Below are positions 6,219 through 9,397 of a stretch of DNA of 9,397 nt, piece by piece. The notes beneath the pieces were generated by a model. It saw only the letters and a program-made list of their open reading frames with translations. It did not search any database and was not told the origin of the DNA. The DNA is from Patescibacteria group bacterium UBA6065. Its GTDB lineage: Bacteria > Patescibacteriota > Minisyncoccia > Phycocordibacterales > UBA6065. Position numbers and translations under genes: made by a program. Position 1 is the first letter of the stretch. The number at the start of each line of letters is the position of its first letter. The stretch spans positions 26,008-35,404 of the forward strand of contig DIYB01000014.1 of NCBI GenBank assembly GCA_002428865.1. Direction: 5' to 3'.

Positions 6219-6785
6219 CTAGACTCGCTCGCGGTATTCACCGGTTTCGGTATTGATGCGAATGACATCGCCCTCGTTTACGAAGAGGGGAGCAGAGACG
6301 ACTGCACCACCTTCGACAACGACATTTTTGTTGCCTCCACGAGCAGTGTCACCTTTTACGCCTGGTGGAGCTTCGATGACCTTGAGGTCGACAGTTGGGT
6401 CGAGTTTTATGCCAAAAACCTTGTCATCAAAGAGTTTTGCATCATAGATCGTGTTGGCTTTGAGAAATTTTGCCTGCATGCCGAGTACTTCTTCCGGAAT
6501 CTGGAAGCGCTTTGACGGGTCGTTCGCTTCACAGAACCACCATGCGCCACGACTATTGTAGAGATATTTCACCTCCTTGGTCAGGATTTCAGCCTCCTCC
6601 ACTTTGTCAGAAGCATGGAAGGTCATGTTTGAGAGTCGGCCAGTGAGGAGATTCCTCACTTTTGTCTGGTTCTGAGGCTTCCTCTGCTGGGTGCGGGCAA
6701 TATGGTTCTCGATGACCTCGTAGGGCACGCCATCGATCACAATGTGTTTCTTTACGGTTATTTCGTTGTATTCAAGCATTGCCAT
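6219..6785 (-). CDS. efp: Elongation factor P
   Basis: EF-P binds between the P and E sites of the ribosome and relieves stalling at consecutive prolines. The 188 aa fit the three-domain family: a KOW-like N-domain (residues 1-64, with VIDGVPYEV and KVRNLLTGR), a central OB domain (LTKEVKYLYNSRGAWWF) and a C-terminal OB domain with the signatures APPGVKGDTA and VPLFVNEGDVIRINT-type sequence (here SAPLFVNEGDVIRINTETG). Aligned to E. coli EF-P without gaps, the loop tip reads T32-Q33-Q34-R35-K36 instead of P32-G33-K34-G35-Q36, so the lysine that is modified in E. coli is glutamine. No epmA, epmB or earP modification gene is in the window. ATG 6785 or the ATG two codons on could be the start. 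No Shine-Dalgarno is present. Confidence 0.95.
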   Translation of the reverse strand: MAMLEYNEITVKKHIVIDGVPYEVIENHIARTQQRKPQNQTKVRNLLTGRLSNMTFHASDKVEEAEILTKEVKYLYNSRGAWWFCEANDPSKRFQIPEEVLGMQAKFLKANTIYDAKLFDDKVFGIKLDPTVDLKVIEAPPGVKGDTARGGNKNVVVEGGAVVSAPLFVNEGDVIRINTETGEYRERV

Positions 6786-6796
6786 GCTAGTGGTGT

Positions 6797-6802
6797 ATTA
6801 AA
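6797..6802 (-). promoter_or_regulatory. Candidate -10 of efp
   Basis: On the minus strand TTTAAT (6802 to 6797) matches 5 of 6 bases of a -10 box and ends 11 bases before the efp ATG, predicting a leader of only a few bases. efp lies behind the recA terminator, so a promoter is expected here. No convincing -35 is seen. Confidence 0.4.
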
Positions 6803-6847
6803 GGCTTAACAGGGCTCCATAGTAGCTAAGGAGGATAGATTTGTCCA

Positions 6848-6883
6848 ACAAAAAACCAATCCCCCAAGGGATTGGTTTTTTGT
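6848..6883 (-). terminator. Intrinsic terminator of recA
   Basis: A perfect 16-bp stem (6848-6863 with 6868-6883) closes a 4-base loop. On the minus strand it ends in T6 and begins 7 bases after the recA stop. The arms are symmetric enough, with A- and T-runs at the outer ends, to work in both directions. Confidence 0.93.
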
Positions 6884-6890
6884 GATGTTA

Positions 6891-7943
6891 TTACTCTTCA
6901 CTTGCCCCCTGGAGTCCACCTTGTGCGAGTTTCTCTCTGATCTCTTTGAGTATTGCGTCGGCAACTTTAGTATTTTCCTTGAGTACTTGTCGTGTCGCAT
7001 CATAGCCGCGACCGAGTGGTTCCTCACCATACTTGTAGGATGCGCCTGATTTTTTGATGATGCCAAACTTTTCTCCGAGCGCGATGATCTCACCCTCACG
7101 AGAAATACCCTCGTTATACATGAGATCAAACTCGGTCTGTTTGAACGGTGCGGCAACCTTGTTTTTGACTACCTTGACCCTCACACGACCGCCGACCACC
7201 TCATCACCTTTTTTGATCTGAGCAATACGACGTATATCCATACGTACCGATGTGTAAAACTTGAGCGCTTTTCCACCTGGAGTAGTCTCTGGGTTGCCAA
7301 ACATGACACCGATCTGCATACGTATTTGATTGATGAAGATGACAACAGTTTTTGACTTTGCGGTGATTGCTGTGAGTTTGCGTAGCGCCTGAGACATGAG
7401 TCGCGCCTGTTTGCCGACGTGTGACTGACCCATATCACCCTCGATTTCATCTTTTGGAGTGAGTGCTGCGACCGAATCAACGACAATGACATCGAGCTTG
7501 CCTGAGCGTACTAGTTGCTCAACGATTTCGAGCGCCTGCTCGCCGGTATCTGGTTGGGAGATGAGAAGCTCATCGAGGCGAACACCAAGCTTTTTTGCGT
7601 ACTCAGGGTCCATCGCGTGCTCAGCGTCGATGTATGCGCAGACGCCACCTTTTTTCTGTGCCTCAGCGACGATGTGTAGCGTGAGTGTCGTCTTGCCTGA
7701 TGATTCAGGGCCGAATATCTCTATAATCCTGCCACGGGGAACACCTCCGACGCCGAGTGCGGCATCGAGGCCGATCGAGCCGGTGGGTATGGCGTCGATG
7801 TCCACCTTTGGTTTCTCGCCGAGCATCATGATTGCGTCATCGCCAAACTTGGTCTTGATAGCCGAGAGGGTGTCAGCGATCGATGCGCGATCATGCGCTG
7901 ATTTCGGTTCGGTTTTCTTGTCGTCTTTTTTCTTCAACGCCAT
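6891..7943 (-). CDS. recA: Recombinase RecA
   Basis: RecA forms ATP-dependent filaments on single-stranded DNA for homologous recombination and repair. All key parts are intact in 350 aa: Walker [10 protein letters not shown] (residues 78-86), the catalytic glutamate E108 in IDAEHA, Walker B VIVVD (D156), loop L1 ([11 protein letters not shown]), NQIR and loop L2 ([14 protein letters not shown]). The C-terminal domain is present ([25 protein letters not shown]), but the tail is short (GLQGASEE), without the long acidic stretch of E. coli RecA. The N-terminal first 17 residues are Lys-rich. The ATG lies one base after the stop of the Ig-like gene, so translation is probably coupled and no separate promoter or LexA-type box is visible. 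A strong terminator follows. Confidence 0.98.
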   Translation of the reverse strand: MALKKKDDKKTEPKSAHDRASIADTLSAIKTKFGDDAIMMLGEKPKVDIDAIPTGSIGLDAALGVGGVPRGRIIEIFGPESSGKTTLTLHIVAEAQKKGGVCAYIDAEHAMDPEYAKKLGVRLDELLISQPDTGEQALEIVEQLVRSGKLDVIVVDSVAALTPKDEIEGDMGQSHVGKQARLMSQALRKLTAITAKSKTVVIFINQIRMQIGVMFGNPETTPGGKALKFYTSVRMDIRRIAQIKKGDEVVGGRVRVKVVKNKVAAPFKQTEFDLMYNEGISREGEIIALGEKFGIIKKSGASYKYGEEPLGRGYDATRQVLKENTKVADAILKEIREKLAQGGLQGASEE

Positions 7944-7944
7944 A

Positions 7945-8298
7945 TTACTTGTACATTAATTGTAATGATTCTGTCGCTTTCCGTCCGAAACGGTCGGTCG
8001 CCTCTACAGTCACCCTATTATACCCGTAGGACAGCAATACTTTCTCAGCAAATACACCTTCTTCATCGGTGAATATCTTCGCGCCGTTCAAGGTGAGGTG
8101 AGAGATATTGTGTGCGGTACCGCGCACAACAATGAGTGATGTCGAGGTTGAAGTGCCTGAGAGAGGGGAGTCGATCGAGAGACGAGGACCGAGGAAGAGT
8201 GCTTCTGCTTGGAATGCAGCGTAACCCAAAAGGAGTGCTGTACATACGATTCCGGCCCAGATGGTGAGGAGACGCTTCGTTCGTAATCGGTCGGTCAT
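7945..8298 (-). CDS. Membrane-anchored protein with Ig-like domain
   Basis: 117 aa. Positively charged start (TDRLRTKR), then one hydrophobic segment at about residues 10-33 ([19 protein letters not shown]), so it is probably a single-pass protein with its C-terminal part outside the membrane. Residues about 38-115 resemble a bacterial Ig-like or glucodextranase-B-like beta-sandwich: [56 protein letters not shown]. Such domains usually bind other proteins or sugars at the cell surface. There is no catalytic motif and no established function. The gene lies 17 bases after ftsK and one base before recA in the same direction, probably one operon. A link to division or envelope is possible but inferred from position only. 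CCCCC, not a Shine-Dalgarno, precedes the ATG. Confidence 0.75.
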   Translation of the reverse strand: MTDRLRTKRLLTIWAGIVCTALLLGYAAFQAEALFLGPRLSIDSPLSGTSTSTSLIVVRGTAHNISHLTLNGAKIFTDEEGVFAEKVLLSYGYNRVTVEATDRFGRKATESLQLMYK

Positions 8299-8315
8299 AG
8301 GGGGATTCGTGTGTA

Positions 8316-9397
8316 CTAGATCTTTTCTTCTGTTGACTCACTCTCTACGGATGTATCCGTGTCAGATCCGATGACTGGGCGTGGCTTTGATCCGTCAGCG
8401 GGTCCGATTACGCCACGTTCTTCGAGGAGGTCCATGAGGCGCGCCGCTCTCGAGTATCCGACACGGAGTTTGCGCTGGATGTACGAGGTCGATGCTTTAC
8501 CAGCTTCTATGACCACACGGCGCGCTTCCTCATACATGTCGTCATCATCGCCATCACCACCACCCTCATCATCAAACGAGGAAGAAAAGATGGCGTCTGG
8601 GCTCTTTGTTGCATTTTCGGTGAGGTTTAGGTTGTCGACGAGTTCATCCTGATACGTGTCGGTGAGATGTTTAACCACTTTCTTTACCTCTGCCTCAGAA
8701 ATGTACGCGCATTGGATACGGGTCGGTTTGTTCATCTCGCCTGAGAGGTAGAGCATGTCACCGGCACCGAGGAGCTTCTCGGCACCAATCGTATCGAGGA
8801 TCGTGCGCGAGTCGACTTGAGATGCGACTTGGAGAGCGAGGCGCGCGGGGATGTTTGCCTTGATGAGGCCAGTGATGACGTTCACTGACGGTCGTTGGGT
8901 GGAGAGCATGAGGTGGATACCGACCGCGCGACTCATCTGGGCGAGTCGGACGATACCAGCTTCGAGTTCGCGAGGATACGTCTGCATGATGTCGGCGAGC
9001 TCATCGACGACAATCACAATGTAGGGGAGTGGCTCGGGACCCATCTCCTCACTTGTACCATCACCTTTGTTTACCTTCACTTTTTTGAGCGATGGTTCGT
9101 ATATGTTCTTGTGGTACGAGTCTAGATCACGCACACCATGGGCCTGGAGTACGTCGTAGCGACGATCCATTTCCTTCGCTGCCCACTTGAGAGAGAGAAT
9201 TGCCTTCTTTGCGTCAGTGATGACCGGGGTGAGGAGATGGGGAATCTTGTTGTAGAGCGTGAGCTCGACGCGCTTGGGGTCGATCATGATGAATTTCACC
9301 TCCTCCGGTTTCCGGAAGAGGAGGATCGAGCAGATCATCGCGTTCATGCACACCGATTTGCCCATGCCGGTGGCGCCGGCGACCAGCAGGTGCGGCA
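8316..9397 (-). CDS. ftsK: DNA translocase FtsK, C-terminal part (right edge cuts gene)
   Basis: About 360 residues of an FtsK/SpoIIIE ATPase that pumps chromosomal DNA through the closing septum. The visible part opens with PHLLVAGATGMGKSV, where GATGMGKS (9377-9354) is Walker A; the frame is open to the edge, so the ATG at 9365, inside that motif, is not the start. It continues with MIDPKRVEL, Walker B in IVIVVDELADIM (near 8985-9020), STQRPSVNVITGLIKANIPAR and DSRTILD. An acidic linker (GGGDGDDDD) leads to the winged-helix gamma domain (STSYIQRKLRVGYSRAARL, EERGVIGPADGSKPR), which in the family reads oriented KOPS sequences and contacts XerD. The tail is Ser/Glu-rich. The N-terminal membrane domain and linker lie outside the window. 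Confidence 0.97.
   Translation of the reverse strand, partial: PHLLVAGATGMGKSVCMNAMICSILLFRKPEEVKFIMIDPKRVELTLYNKIPHLLTPVITDAKKAILSLKWAAKEMDRRYDVLQAHGVRDLDSYHKNIYEPSLKKVKVNKGDGTSEEMGPEPLPYIVIVVDELADIMQTYPRELEAGIVRLAQMSRAVGIHLMLSTQRPSVNVITGLIKANIPARLALQVASQVDSRTILDTIGAEKLLGAGDMLYLSGEMNKPTRIQCAYISEAEVKKVVKHLTDTYQDELVDNLNLTENATKSPDAIFSSSFDDEGGGDGDDDDMYEEARRVVIEAGKASTSYIQRKLRVGYSRAARLMDLLEERGVIGPADGSKPRPVIGSDTDTSVESESTEEKI

Noticed and set aside
7459..7959. 166-aa open frame on the plus strand across recA
   Set aside because: It is a Ser/Pro/Thr-rich mirror of recA codon usage with no recognisable domain; recA on the other strand is certain.
8359..8652. 97-aa plus-strand frame over the ftsK 3' part
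   Set aside because: Its Ser/Pro/Arg-rich translation mirrors the ftsK linker and gamma domain; there is no independent support.

Overview
The window looks like bacterial chromosome from a streamlined lineage. The best guess is Candidate Phyla Radiation (Patescibacteria), probably Parcubacteria-like. Pointers are compact proteins (479-aa methionyl-tRNA synthetase without a C-terminal tRNA-binding domain, 67-aa S18), a ribosomal protein S6 with added N- and C-terminal tails, an EF-P with an unusual loop tip, a small membrane-anchored Ig-like protein between FtsK and RecA, and starts that mostly lack Shine-Dalgarno sites. The genetic code behaves as standard. The lineage is inferred from gene content only; no rRNA gene is present to confirm it.

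Layout: bases 1-6178 are read on the plus strand and 6219-9397 on the minus strand, converging on a two-way terminator at 6184-6213. Plus strand: the 3' part of an M16 zinc peptidase gene (cut by the left edge), a PerM/AI-2E family membrane protein, metG, a TatD-family nuclease, then the rpsF-ssb-rpsR cluster closed by a strong terminator, then an unrecognised 65-aa gene standing alone between two terminators. Minus strand, in transcription order: ftsK (N-terminal part cut by the right edge), a membrane-anchored Ig-like protein, recA, a terminator, then efp.

The genes are nearly all housekeeping: tRNA charging (metG), small-subunit proteins (rpsF, rpsR), single-stranded DNA binding (ssb), translation of proline-rich stretches (efp), recombination (recA) and chromosome segregation at division (ftsK). 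No mobile element, CRISPR array, tRNA, rRNA or defence system is seen. No stretch over 300 bases lacks a gene; the largest gaps are 145 bases (5836-5980), 112 bases (4490-4601) and 105 bases (6786-6890).

The points most worth a second look are the near-leaderless promoter/start arrangement, a possible pseudoknot in the rpsF leader, the EF-P loop with glutamine where the modified lysine normally sits, and the isolated 65-aa gene. I found no convincing new multi-gene system.
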